Shown here piece after piece: positions 46,665 to 56,666 of a stretch of DNA of 64,000 bases. Below the pieces are notes generated by a model. That model worked only from the letters and a program-made list of their open reading frames with translations, ran no database searches and had not been told where the DNA came from. This stretch comes from Cadophora sp. MPI-SDFR-AT-0126 (taxonomy: Eukaryota > Ascomycota > Leotiomycetes > Helotiales > Ploettnerulaceae): assembly GCA_020747065.1 (NCBI GenBank), contig JAGMVK010000005.1, positions 1,116,001 to 1,180,000 of the forward strand. Direction: 5' to 3'. The position numbers were made by a program, and so were the translations under genes. Position 1 is the stretch's first letter. Every line of letters begins with the position of its first letter.

Positions 46665-48299
46665 ATGGCCCAGCAAGCAGCTGCTCCATCCCGCCTTCTG
46701 GGACTGGCCGACGAGCTCTTGATCCAAATAGTCCAGCATCTCGATTATCCCCAAGGGCACTGCAATCTTGCCGTCACATGTTCCCGACTCCAAGGCTTCG
46801 CCGAAGCTGCTCTGTACAGCTCAATTCTCATCCGTAAAGGTTGGCAAGCTCTCGAAATCTACGCCGCGATCCTCGGAAGGCCAGAGCGCGCATTGCTCAT
46901 TCGCAAGCTTCATGTCCGATATCTATATGACGCTTCAAGAAGTGTCGAGATGGTGAACACGATACTGCTAGAGCTTATCAAGTTGAAGGAACTCCTCATA
47001 GAGGCACCTTGTTGTAATGATGCGCATGCTCTCAGGTCGGACTTTGAGAGCGAGGGGAAGATAGATTATGCTGCGTATTTTGAGTTTGCTTCCGCCATGA
47101 CATTGGTGCCGGAACCCAGGGTTCAGGTCCCCCTAGAAACTTGTAAGTTCACACTTTATTACATATCTTATTTCAAAATTTTCGTTTTTGCAGGACCAGC
47201 TAATAACTCTGCTCTATAGTTACGCTTCACAGTCACAATAAACAAGGCACTGGTCGAGAAGTCTTCGACCTGGGAAAGAATGCCATGTAGGTCCACTCTT
47301 GGTCTGGCTATGGTTGAATATGCCAAGACCTGCTGGAATGATGCCTTACGCTCTGCTTGATGCATCCATGATGTTGCATTCTGTGCTAATTCTCCTTTCT
47401 TTAGAATTTTCCGTCACCCCACGCTTCGCAACTTGACAATATCCTGTTTTGACGTTGGCGATAACATTGAGGCACATCTTCCAGCATCCAAGAACTCAAC
47501 TGCCCTGAGAAGTCTCAAATTCGACGAGTGCAACATTACCGTCAAAGGTTTGGCAGCCATCCTATCGGTACCTAAGGGTCTCGAAAGGTTGACACTTGGA
47601 GAGAGAATATACCATATCGATAGCAATCACGACCCACTTGGACGATTCCCGGCGGGGTTCTTAAAAGCTCTTACACTTCAAGAACGTTCTCTGCAGTATG
47701 TGAAGCATATTGGTGGCCGCTGCAATGTTTCGTATTCGTCTACCAACCTGACCTTGTCCACATTCTCTAATCTCAAAGAGATGGAACTCGATTCGCACTC
47801 CATCCTAGCTCGCATACTTAGCGAAACAGCACCCCCTTGGACGCCAACAATGCCTCCCAACCTCTCGCTTCGCCTCATATTCCGTTCTTATCCATACCAG
47901 CTCGAAGAGGATGGCTTCATATGGGTCGAGCCACTGTCTGCCCTAATTGAATGGCTAGGACGGGTCTCTAGCCTTGATTTCGTCGTCGATTTTGGGGGAC
48001 GAAACAATATCGACACAGTGGCATCACAGATCTGGACAGGCGAGCATAGTCGGAAGCATATGAAGCAAATTTTGAGTCTGTTGGGTCATGGTAGGGAACA
48101 AACTTCGCGGGAGAAGCGGAACCTGAGGATTTTCATTCTGGAGTGGTCGGGCTTTATTCCTCCATATATGTATGGAGAGGAAGAACCCAGTGAACGGCTT
48201 GTATTCGATTCTGCTGTTTACAATCAGGACTTAGGAGAGACTCTAGATGAAGACGAGGCATTAGACGAACTCTCGGATGAATTGGTAGGAGTTATGTGA
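46665..48299 (+). CDS. F-box / leucine-rich-repeat-like protein
   Basis: Exons 46665-47142, 47220-47286 and 47405-48299 join in phase (ACTT|GTAAGT, GCCAT|GTAGGT, TTTAG|AA) into 479 aa. An F-box lies at about 10-50 (LLGLADELLIQIVQHLDYPQ, then CNLAVTCSRLQGFAEAALYS), the Skp1-binding motif of SCF ubiquitin ligases. Weak leucine-rich repeats follow: IIFRHPTLRNLTISCFDVGD crosses the last junction, then LRSLKFDECNITVKGLAAIL and LKEMELDSHS. The short 67-nt second exon is needed to keep phase. The C-terminus is acidic. Such fungal F-box proteins form large, variable families with unknown substrates. The frame is intact. Confidence 0.82.
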
Positions 48300-48663
48300 G
48301 TGGTGGTGACAGAATTCAAGATCAAAGGTTGGTTCTACTTTGGGGAAATCAAATGAAAGAGAAATGATATAAATTTCTATTCATCGATTGACCTCGGTCA
48401 GCAAAGCCCGAACAGTCCCATTGTGTCTATGTACTCGAAATTCCTTGAGATCGCTTACATAAGTGTGAGAAGTGGGGCTCTCGGGGGGGATGTCAGCTCG
48501 GCGTCTTCCCCGCATCTCGCTTGTGTCCAGGTTCATCACTGAGATTCGGCAGATCTTGTTTAAATTTGGAAACATGTTCTGTCATTTGGTGAGCTTGTCC
48601 TGGGTCTCCCTAGGTTTTCTTCGCTGATCAATCTGGGCTACATCTGTTGTCAATTAGTCTGTG
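48300..48663. other. intergenic, no gene seen
   Basis: A short spacer between two co-oriented genes, with nothing recognisable. Confidence 0.5.
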
Positions 48664-49731
48664 ATGGCGAAGATGAAGAGTCAAATACATCCTCAACTCC
48701 GCGATGCTCCACCTGACAACCAGGAACGTGAAGCATGTTCTTCCATCGATCCATCCGGATTCTTCATTCGTCACCCACCTCCTCCACACCTTCTGAACTC
48801 TTTCATCACACCAGATTCACAGCTTTTCCAGACAATCCACATGGGAGCCGTTGTCGTCGATGTCAAAAAGTGGATGCTAGTAGTAGACGGGCTTGTCAAA
48901 TGTCCATTCTCAATCACACTAGAAGACATTCACAAATTTCCAAAGACGACCATCACCTGTTTCCACGAGTGTTACGGTAGTCCAGTCAAGCCACCGGTCG
49001 AGAACCTATGGCGCATAGGGAACGTGGAATGGACGGGTGTGCATCTCAGCACCTTACTAGCTCTAGCTTCTCCTTTACCAGAAGCACAGTTCGTATGGTC
49101 TGAAGGTCTCGACTACGGAGAGTTCCACGGTGTCGTCGCAGACAGATATCAGAAAGACCTTCCCTTGACGAAAGCCATGCAAGCAGAAGTTCTCGTAGCA
49201 TACGAACTCAACGGCCAGCCTTTATCAAAGGAGAGAGGTGGACCTGTGAGGTTGGTTGTTCCGGGGTGGTTTGGAACGAATAGTACGAAGTGGTTGAGCA
49301 AGCTGTCTTTACAGTGTGGGCGCGCGAAGGGACCTTATACCACGACGTTTTATAACGCGATTGACGAAGATGATCCCTCGAGGAATTTGAAACCTGTTTG
49401 GGCTGTGGAGCCGAACTCGATGATTGTGAAGCCAGAGCTGGAGGAGGATGTTCAGGGGCCGATGATGCAGGTTGAGGGGTGGGCGTGGAGTCATGATGGG
49501 ATAGAGAGTGTGCATGTGAGTTTTGATGAGGGGAAGTCATGGCATAACACGGACGTTGTCTCACGAAGGGATTTCAGCTGGCAACACTTCTCAGTAGATT
49601 TCAGCATTCCTCGGAGCATGAGCGGCGAATGTACAGTTATGTCTCGTGCAACTTCTTTATCCGGTGTGATACAGAAGAATACAGGGAGACGGAATCATGT
49701 CCATAGAGTTACTTTCAAAATCAAGCAATGA
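48664..49731 (+). CDS. sulfite-oxidase-family molybdopterin oxidoreductase
   Basis: A single-exon frame of 355 aa starting at the ATG at 48664, one codon inside a GTG-initiated frame. The N-terminal two thirds is the oxidoreductase molybdopterin-binding domain: WMLVVDGLVKCPFSITLEDI, then ITCFHECYG with Cys99 as the likely Mo ligand. The typical IGNVEWTGVHLSTLL and GGPVRLVVPGWFG..STKWL segments follow. The C-terminal third is the Ig-like Mo-cofactor dimerisation domain (VEGWAWSHDGIESVHVSFDEG, then W). No heme or signal peptide is present, so it is a soluble, cytochrome-free member like nitrate reductase's Mo domain or YedY-like fungal sulfite oxidases. The substrate is unproven. It is the first of four enzyme genes in one orientation. 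Confidence 0.9.
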   Translation: MAKMKSQIHPQLRDAPPDNQEREACSSIDPSGFFIRHPPPPHLLNSFITPDSQLFQTIHMGAVVVDVKKWMLVVDGLVKCPFSITLEDIHKFPKTTITCFHECYGSPVKPPVENLWRIGNVEWTGVHLSTLLALASPLPEAQFVWSEGLDYGEFHGVVADRYQKDLPLTKAMQAEVLVAYELNGQPLSKERGGPVRLVVPGWFGTNSTKWLSKLSLQCGRAKGPYTTTFYNAIDEDDPSRNLKPVWAVEPNSMIVKPELEEDVQGPMMQVEGWAWSHDGIESVHVSFDEGKSWHNTDVVSRRDFSWQHFSVDFSIPRSMSGECTVMSRATSLSGVIQKNTGRRNHVHRVTFKIKQ

Positions 49732-50278
49732 TCTTCTGCCATTTGATCGTTGATTGGTGACCAAAAGCAAGTTGCTGTTACTGGGTCCCAGAGTAAGTTC
49801 TCTTGATCGTGATGTGCAGCTACTCTTGCGGTTCAGACCGATTACAGGTGCTTACAAGCTCATACTCGTATGAAGTGAGTGTCAGATTCCTTGTGAAAAA
49901 TATACAGGATAAAATCTTGTAGTGATCCCACCAAAAATGTGCAAATGTAATTCAAGCCTTCCCCGCTTCCCCGCAACAATCCTACCCCACCTTCCGCGCT
50001 CAAGTTGACGACAGTGCTGTAGCTCTCAAAGATGTGCCGTTCTGACCACTATATCAAGAGGATCTTTGAGCGTTTGAAAGTACTTTACTGCTCCAATTAT
50101 TGCTGAATAGTCGACACAAAGTGAATTCCTTCAAATCTCTCCGAATCACCAAGTACTCATCGGGCCTCGAGACGCTAGCAAGCATTTCCTACTTGAACGA
50201 TCCACTTTCGAACGTTTTTTTTTCTTTGCATCCCAACTTTGAGTGCTTCATTCCCCAGTCCAGATTAGAACGACCATC
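49732..50278. other. intergenic, no gene seen
   Basis: 3' UTR of the molybdenum enzyme and promoter of the nitrilase. A T8 run (about 50217-50224) lies just upstream of the nitrilase start. Confidence 0.5.
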
Positions 50279-51391
50279 ATGCCCACATCAATCCGCGTTG
50301 CAGCATGTCACGCCTCAGCCGTCTTCCTCTCCGCCAAAGCCACAACTGAGAAAGCCATCTCCCTCGTCCATCAAGCAGCCAAGAACAACGCCAATCTCGT
50401 CGTCTTTCCAGAAACATTCATTCCTGCCTTCCCAATCTGGAGTTCCATCCGTCCACCAACGGAAAACCACGGACTTTTCCAAAGGATGGCTCAACAATCG
50501 ATATACATCGACGGGCCAGAGATGAGCGCCATCCAAGCAGCAGCTAAGAAATCGAACACAATCATAAGCATCGGCATTTCGGAGAGGGTACGGTACAGCT
50601 CTGCTTGTCTCTTCAATAGCAACGTCATTGTTGGCTCGGATGGAGAATTTCTAGTTCATCATAGGAAGTTAATGCCAACGTTCTTTGAGAAGTTGACGTG
50701 GAGTCCGGGAGATGGATATGGATTACGAGTTGCCGAAACTACATTTGGAAGGATGGGCAATCTGATTTGTGGCGAGAACACGAATCCGTTGGCTCGGTAC
50801 TCGTTGATGGCGCAGGGAGAACAGTTGCATATTTCTACGTGGCCAGCGATTTGGCCGACACAGGCTCCACGGAGAGCTACGGCGAAAGACTCTGATGAAG
50901 GGAAGTCATGTTCAAGTATGTCAGGCCAGGAAGGAGAGAAGAAAGCACCAGCAAACTATGACAACATTGCGGCAAATCGAACTAGAGCGGCTGCCCATTG
51001 TTTTGAAGCCAAGTGTTTCGGTGTCCTGTGTTCAGGTCGCCTCGACCAGAACGCGATAGACATAATCTCAGAAGGATCGTCTGATGAGAAGCATATCCGC
51101 AGTGTGCTAGAACAGTCGCCAGCCGCTGCAACCATGTTTTTAGACCCAACAGGAGCTCTGCTACCGGGCTACACGATCGATGGAGATAGTGGGGAAAAGC
51201 AGATCAAGGACATGTTACAGAAGGAGGAAGACATTCTGTATGCTGATATGAATTTCGCGGACTGTGTAGAAGGAAAGCAATATCATGATGTTGTTGGTGG
51301 TTATCAGAGGTTGGATGTATTTGACCTGAAAGTCAACCGAGCTCGTAGAGTTCCAGCAAGATTTATCGATACGGATTTCAGAGAAGAATGA
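50279..51391 (+). CDS. nitrilase
   Basis: A single-exon frame of 371 aa. The catalytic triad is complete: Glu45 in VVFPETF, Lys130 in HHRKLMPT and Cys164 in NLICGENTNPLA. The GENTNPLAR context and W.PGDG..L.V preceding it are those of true nitrilases (R-CN to acid plus ammonia) rather than amidases. The start at 50279 (MPTSIRVAACHAS) is preferred over an upstream ATG at 50243, because the family begins at the beta strand SIRVAA. It is cytosolic, with no targeting signal. Fungal nitrilases act on aromatic or aliphatic nitriles and cyanide-derived compounds; the substrate cannot be told. The gene is intact, with an SDR and a flavin monooxygenase downstream. Confidence 0.95.
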   Translation: MPTSIRVAACHASAVFLSAKATTEKAISLVHQAAKNNANLVVFPETFIPAFPIWSSIRPPTENHGLFQRMAQQSIYIDGPEMSAIQAAAKKSNTIISIGISERVRYSSACLFNSNVIVGSDGEFLVHHRKLMPTFFEKLTWSPGDGYGLRVAETTFGRMGNLICGENTNPLARYSLMAQGEQLHISTWPAIWPTQAPRRATAKDSDEGKSCSSMSGQEGEKKAPANYDNIAANRTRAAAHCFEAKCFGVLCSGRLDQNAIDIISEGSSDEKHIRSVLEQSPAAATMFLDPTGALLPGYTIDGDSGEKQIKDMLQKEEDILYADMNFADCVEGKQYHDVVGGYQRLDVFDLKVNRARRVPARFIDTDFREE

Positions 51392-52186
51392 CCCAATATT
51401 GATAATCAGTGCCTATATTGATGTAAATAGTTAGCTAAAACAATATCTATCTTCGATGCTTCTTCGTGGGCCGATGAAATTGTCTGTCCTTTGGCGTACG
51501 AGTAGGGAGAAAGGGGCTTGTTTGGTCTGTCAGTTAAGCCTCCTGTGTTCTCATCCGGCAGCAGTACCTTCCAAGCCACTCAAACGCCGATAGAAGACGA
51601 ATCTGGCCTCAAGAGGGCCTTTCCTGTTTCTGTCCGCAGTCTTGGTATTCCTGCCTATGAGTTTGAATTTTGTCTTGGCGATCAGATGGCATCACAGGTA
51701 CGTCCGTAAGCGACGAGCTCCTAAGCACCCACTCTTGTATCAATAGCTTGCTACCCACCCAAGTATTCCAATTTAAAGGTCATTTTCGTAGTTCTACTCA
51801 ATCATTCGAAATTCTAGGCAGAGAATACGCATTTAATGCAATATTCTTAAAGTCCGAAGCGAAAACATACGTTGAATACCAGCAATTGCGTCAGCACTGC
51901 CAGAGGAATCGTTAACGCCGACGCCGGGATTGATGTATTGATGGGGCGAGGACAACGCCGACTGCAATGATACGTCACTTTGTTCCACTACATGGTTTCT
52001 TCTGAAGTATATAACATTAAAGTGATGTCTTCCTCATCCTCTTTTCCTGTTATCGTCAACGAGCTCTTGAACTGGAATGAAAAAATTGCACGTGACTTTA
52101 CCTGTTATTTTTTCGACAACCAGCTCTTCTCCAGCACAGCCTTCAAGGTCAGCTCGGCCTCGTTTGTACCCAAACTCTAATAGAAC
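51392..52186. other. intergenic, no gene seen
   Basis: Promoter region of the SDR gene and 3' end of the nitrilase. No further coding frame is supported. Confidence 0.5.
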
Positions 52187-53418
52187 ATGCCTCCTCCAAG
52201 AGGAACTCCAAACCCACTTGAGGGTCCGGGTGAGTACATCAATTCATCTTTTGGAGATATCCAAACCGACTGACATGGCCGTAGGTGACTACGTAGGTTT
52301 ATTAGCTCAGAGAAGTCCACAGCTCTTCTTCTCAAAAGCCGAGTTGGCTTCAACATCCCCATCTGACTTACAATCATAGGATGTTACCTCAAAAGTCCAC
52401 AGCGACACTTACCCCGAAATCTCTCCGCTGTCCTCACCAGCGACCAGGAAAAGCGTCTTCATCGCAGGAGCCTCTCGAGGAATTGGCCTCGCAATGGCCG
52501 TCTCATTCGCTCGGTCAGGCGCTTCTCAAATTGCCATTGGGGCACGATCATCTCTCACTACCCAAAAAGAGACCATACTCGCAGCAGCCAGAAAGGCAGG
52601 TCGTGAAGAGCCGATAGTCTTGATCGTCAAGCTCAATGTGAACGACCAGAAGAGTACTGAGGAAGCTGCACAGCTTATTGGAAAAGAGTTCGGGAAGTTG
52701 GACATCGTTATCATTAATGCTGGAATTCTAGGTGCTCCATCCGTCATTGGAGATAGCGATCCAGATGATTGGTGGAAGACTATGACGACGAACTTGAAGG
52801 GGCCGTATCTCGTCAGTAGGGCCTTTCTTCCTCTCTTGCTGAAAGGCGGCGATAAGACGATCGTTACCACGGGTAGTGTGGGCGCCCATCTTGTTGGTCC
52901 GGGAATGAGCTCGTATCAGACGAGCAAGCTAGCTGTGATGAGATTGATGCAATTCATCTCCGAGGAATATAAGGAGAAGGGTGTCGTCGCATTCTGCATT
53001 CATCCAGGAAACATCATGACTGATATCTTGAGCGAGTTTCCGGGTGGATTACCAGAAATTCTTAAGCCTGGTGAGTAGTGACCGACTCCGAACCCAGATC
53101 GTCGAGAAGTTTGCTCATGCATGTGATAGTTGTCATAGATACGGTGGAGTTGCCAGCCGATACTGTCACCTTCCTCACGCGAGAGCCTAAGGAGTGGCTT
53201 GGTGGACGTTATATCAACTGTTTTTGTAAGTTGCCCAGCCAGGAACAGTGTCGAATTTTCTACCAAATATTATTGTCCGAAACTACTCCCGATACAATTT
53301 TGAATGGAAATGTGCGATTGCTGACTTGCAAATTCTCGTAGGGGACATGCCGCAACTGGTAGCCATGAAGGATGATATCGTGAAAGGAGATAAATTTAAA
53401 GTGAGACTGGTGTACTGA
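52187..53418 (+). CDS. short-chain dehydrogenase/reductase with an 8-nt microexon
   Basis: Exons 52187-52229, 52285-52292 (8 nt), 52380-53070, 53130-53225 and 53342-53418 join into 304 aa. The phases work only if the 8-nt microexon is used. It supplies part of the G-D-Y before DVTSKVHSDTYPEI, a conserved N-terminal stretch of this SDR group. The NAD(P) motif is GASRGIG (in SVFIAGASRGIGLAMAVSFA), then NAG, a catalytic Ser region (TTGSVGAHL), YQTSK (Tyr-x3-Lys pair) and PGNIMTD. The last introns interrupt LPEILKP and the C-terminal GRYINCFWDMPQL. Substrate unknown; the SDR carries out NAD(P)H-dependent alcohol/ketone chemistry. It lies between the nitrilase and the broken FMO, so it may have served one pathway with them. 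Confidence 0.88.
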
Positions 53419-54180
53419 ATGATCAAAGCAACGAAAAAAGGCAATTAACAGGTGAAGAAAATCGACCTCACATGATAGTCGGGATCGGTAATTGTATCTT
53501 CTGGCAATTTCCTCAGCGAACATGAAACCCTTGGAATCCTGCTTTCTCATCTATTTTATTCCCTTACGATTGGTAGTAGGCCTGATTGTCTGATGTTGTC
53601 TTTTCAGATGCCAGTTCAATGAGCGCTCCATTTATCCCAAACAGTTAGCGACCAGACAATCCTCACGCTTTTAGGGAAAGCAAATTGATTTGACCCTGAA
53701 TGATAGTTTGCGGAAACCCAATAAGAAAGAGGAATCGTTGCCTCAACCCCATTTCCTTGTGATGTTTAGCTAATGACCAGCAAAAACGCCCAAGCTAGTC
53801 AGGTGGGCTAATTTCGTAAGACCTAGCAGCTGGTATGGACGCTACGACAAAGTTTCGTAGCCAAGACCAATCCAGGAACGAGATCTTTCCGAGATCTTTC
53901 AGCTACAAACATTCCGTAAACGCTTTGTCAGCATTGGGCTTCATACAAGCTCGGATTCTCTATAATTTTGTGAGTAATATCTTTCTGGCTCGACTTCTGT
54001 TTGACGCTAGCACTACTTTCTGTTTGACGTACATCGCAGGGTCATGCAGGCAATTCCGAGTTTAAGCGCTTAGCAACCTGACCTGTATCCACCCTTTCGG
54101 ACACGATATAATGCCGCTCCCCTCATCAGCATCAGCAATTGAAAGTCAGATACTTTGTTCTTGATAGAAAACTCTCAAAT
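53419..54180. other. intergenic, no gene seen
   Basis: Promoter region of the FMO remnant. An ATG at 54139 lies in frame with the FMO and could extend its N-terminus by 14 residues. Confidence 0.5.
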
Positions 54181-56215
54181 ATGGGTCGCGGTTTCGATGA
54201 GATACCTGGGTCCCTTCCTGCCGATAAAATCCCGAAGGACTTCGATATCAGCACCGTCCCGTTCAACGACATTGCAGAACGTGTCCTTGATAAGCTTCTA
54301 GAAAGCGACATTGACGACTCTGCATTATGGAGGGATCATTTTGCGTTAGCTGGAGCGGTACGCACCTTTTTCGGCGGAGAAAGAATTAAGACTCAGTGGT
54401 CGTCGTACAGTCGAGAAAGACTACCCCGCTCGTTTAAGGCTGCCAGAGCTATGATTTTAAGACCTACCCCGAATTCGTCATGGATTGATGTATCTTTCAC
54501 ATTTCTCACCAATCAAAGTGGGGATCTTGTTGGTAACTGCTCGGGGACAGCCAGTTTTATTCCAAGTGAGAATGGTCAAGGATGGAAGCTGTGGATGCTG
54601 AAGACTGTGCTTGAGAATTTTGATGGACTCGGGGATCCTGACGATCCATCGCCAATATTCAGAGAGAAGGAAGCCGCCACTGAGAAGCATGAACAGTTTG
54701 AGCATGAAGTTGCCGTCTTGATCGTAGGTGCAGGACAGAATGGGCTGAGTGTCGCTGGAAGATTGGGGGCCTTGGGCATCTCTTATATCCTGCTAGAAAA
54801 AGCACCCGCCATTGGATATTCTTGGACGGGAAAGTATGATGCCGTAAGACAACATACCATCAAGGAGATGAACAACCTGCCCTTCGATAGGACATACAAG
54901 TCCTCCGATCCGACATTGTTGCCGGCCAAGACCGTTGCAGAAGGATTCCAAAACTACGTCAAAAAGTACAGAATTAACATCTGGCTAGCTGCAAAGGTAG
55001 AAAGCTGCCTGAAAACTAGTGGAAAGCCGGGATGGATCGTCAAAGTCAAGAAAGGAGAAGAGCAGCATGTGATCAAGGCGAGACATATCATTCTGTCGAT
55101 GGGTGCAAGCCAATCCGTTCCTCAGTATCCAGAAATTGTAGGTACTGCTGGAGTCCATATTGCGTTTTTTTCGAGCAACCCACAACTTGTGGACCTCACT
55201 CTGGCACATCTTTAATTCATCAAGTACTGATTTCCATCAATCTAGGACAACACATCTTCGTTCGCTGGAACGATCCTCAATATTGGTACTTTCAAGAATA
55301 GCTCCCCATGGAAGGGCAAGAAAGCAATCGTTGTTGGTTCTGCAACAGGGGCACATGACGGTATGATAGTCATCACCGGATCTGCTCGTGAGCTCAATCG
55401 GAAAGTTGCTGACAAAAACTTGGACAGTTGCACAAGATATGCTCGACAACGGCGTTGGGACAGTCACGATGATTCAAAGGGACAAGACAGCTGTCTTCCC
55501 CGTCGAGTGGATTGTTGCCGGCCAGTCAAGTCAGTGATCAGAGTCCGATGTGACAGCAAGAGCTGACATCGATACTGCAGTGATTTACAATCTGGAAATT
55601 CCCCCACAAGTAGCAGATCGCATCGCTGGGACCGAGCCACATAAAGTGTCTCGAGAGATTTTGAAGACTGTTTTCAGGATTGCCCAAGAAAATGAAAAGG
55701 AGCGGTTCGACGCTTTGGAGCGAGTTGGCTTCCATGTTGACAGAGAAAAGCCTTTGAATGATGGGGTCGTCCTGCGACTTGGCGGTTATTATATTGATGT
55801 TGGAACAAGTGCCCGAATCGCCAAAAGGGACATTAAAGTCAAATCTAGGGACCCAATCAAACGATTCGTGGAAAATGGGCTAGAATTCGAATCGGGAGAT
55901 GTTGTGGAGGCTGATCTCGTTGTTTTTGCCACAGGATATCAACGAGATCCTCGGCTTCAAGCAGCGTCCATTGTTGGAGCCGAGATTGCGTCGTCCATGC
56001 GTGCTTCAAAAGGATTTGACGAAGATGGCGAACTTGACGGGATTATGATGCCCTCCTATCCGTACCTCTGGCTCATGGGAGGAGCAGTAAATATGGCTCG
56101 TTGGAATTCGAGGTTCATTGCACTCCAGATCCAAGCTGAACTGATAGGACAACCGTTCCCAGCTTGCCAATGGGACAAAACCGAGCGCAGAAGTGAAGTT
56201 GGGACAAAATTATGA
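54181..56215 (+). pseudogene. flavin-containing monooxygenase with one in-frame TGA
   Basis: Exons 54181-55137, 55246-55360 and 55428-56215 join in phase (ATT|GTAGGT, GACG|GTATGA) into 620 codons, the length of fungal FMOs with an N-terminal SnoaL-like segment. The FAD motif is VLIVGAGQNGLSVAGRLG (about 180-197), the NADPH fold AIVVGSATGAHD (350-356) and the later VVFATGYQRD. After VEWIVAGQSSQ the frame meets TGA at codon 394 (55535-55537), then continues in the same frame with SESDVTARADIDTAVIYN to the C-terminus at 56215. CGA-to-TGA is the simplest origin. A 27-bp intron (GTCAGT to ACAG) would remove the stop in frame but is far shorter than any other intron here. If not spliced or read through, the product loses its last 227 residues. 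Family members oxidise N- or S-containing or Baeyer-Villiger substrates. Confidence 0.75.
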
Positions 56216-56666
56216 AGCACATATTGGCGACTATGAATCAGGTGGATATATACATATACATATATATATGATGCTCGAATATATTGAAGTCATAAATACC
56301 AAACAAATAAAACTGGATCTAAACTTTCTGATAAAAAATATGTATATAAAGTGAAGAGACATGTTGATGCCAAGGAATAATTGCGCTACTAGAGCAACCT
56401 GTCTGCCCCGCCAACCAAGTCAAAGACAACCTCCACCTGCATCTCGAATCCTACAACCCCAATTGCTCGAATACAACGATAAAGAACGACTTACACCAAG
56501 ACATCAGGAAGACTTATGCTTATCTTTGCTCCTTGCTATCCATACCTAGCATAATGAACACGAGATTTTCCCGCAGCCATGGCAGGAATCGCCCGAAAAA
56601 AGCGTCGAAATATTGATTCATTCAACGGCTCCAAGCCGAGGACAGGATGATGCGCGATACAGGAGG
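56216..56666. other. intergenic, with an AT dinucleotide-rich tract
   Basis: A TATA/CATA-rich low-complexity stretch lies at about 56245-56270, followed by AT-rich sequence and then the leader of the next gene. A 23-codon frame opens at ATG 56579 (MAGIARKKRRN..) and might be an upstream ORF or a separate first exon. Confidence 0.5.

Noticed and set aside
981..56215. Stop-codon reassignment or programmed readthrough as an explanation for the in-frame stops
   Set aside because: All three stop codons occur within frames, while the long conserved genes use each only at their ends; no common context follows the stops.
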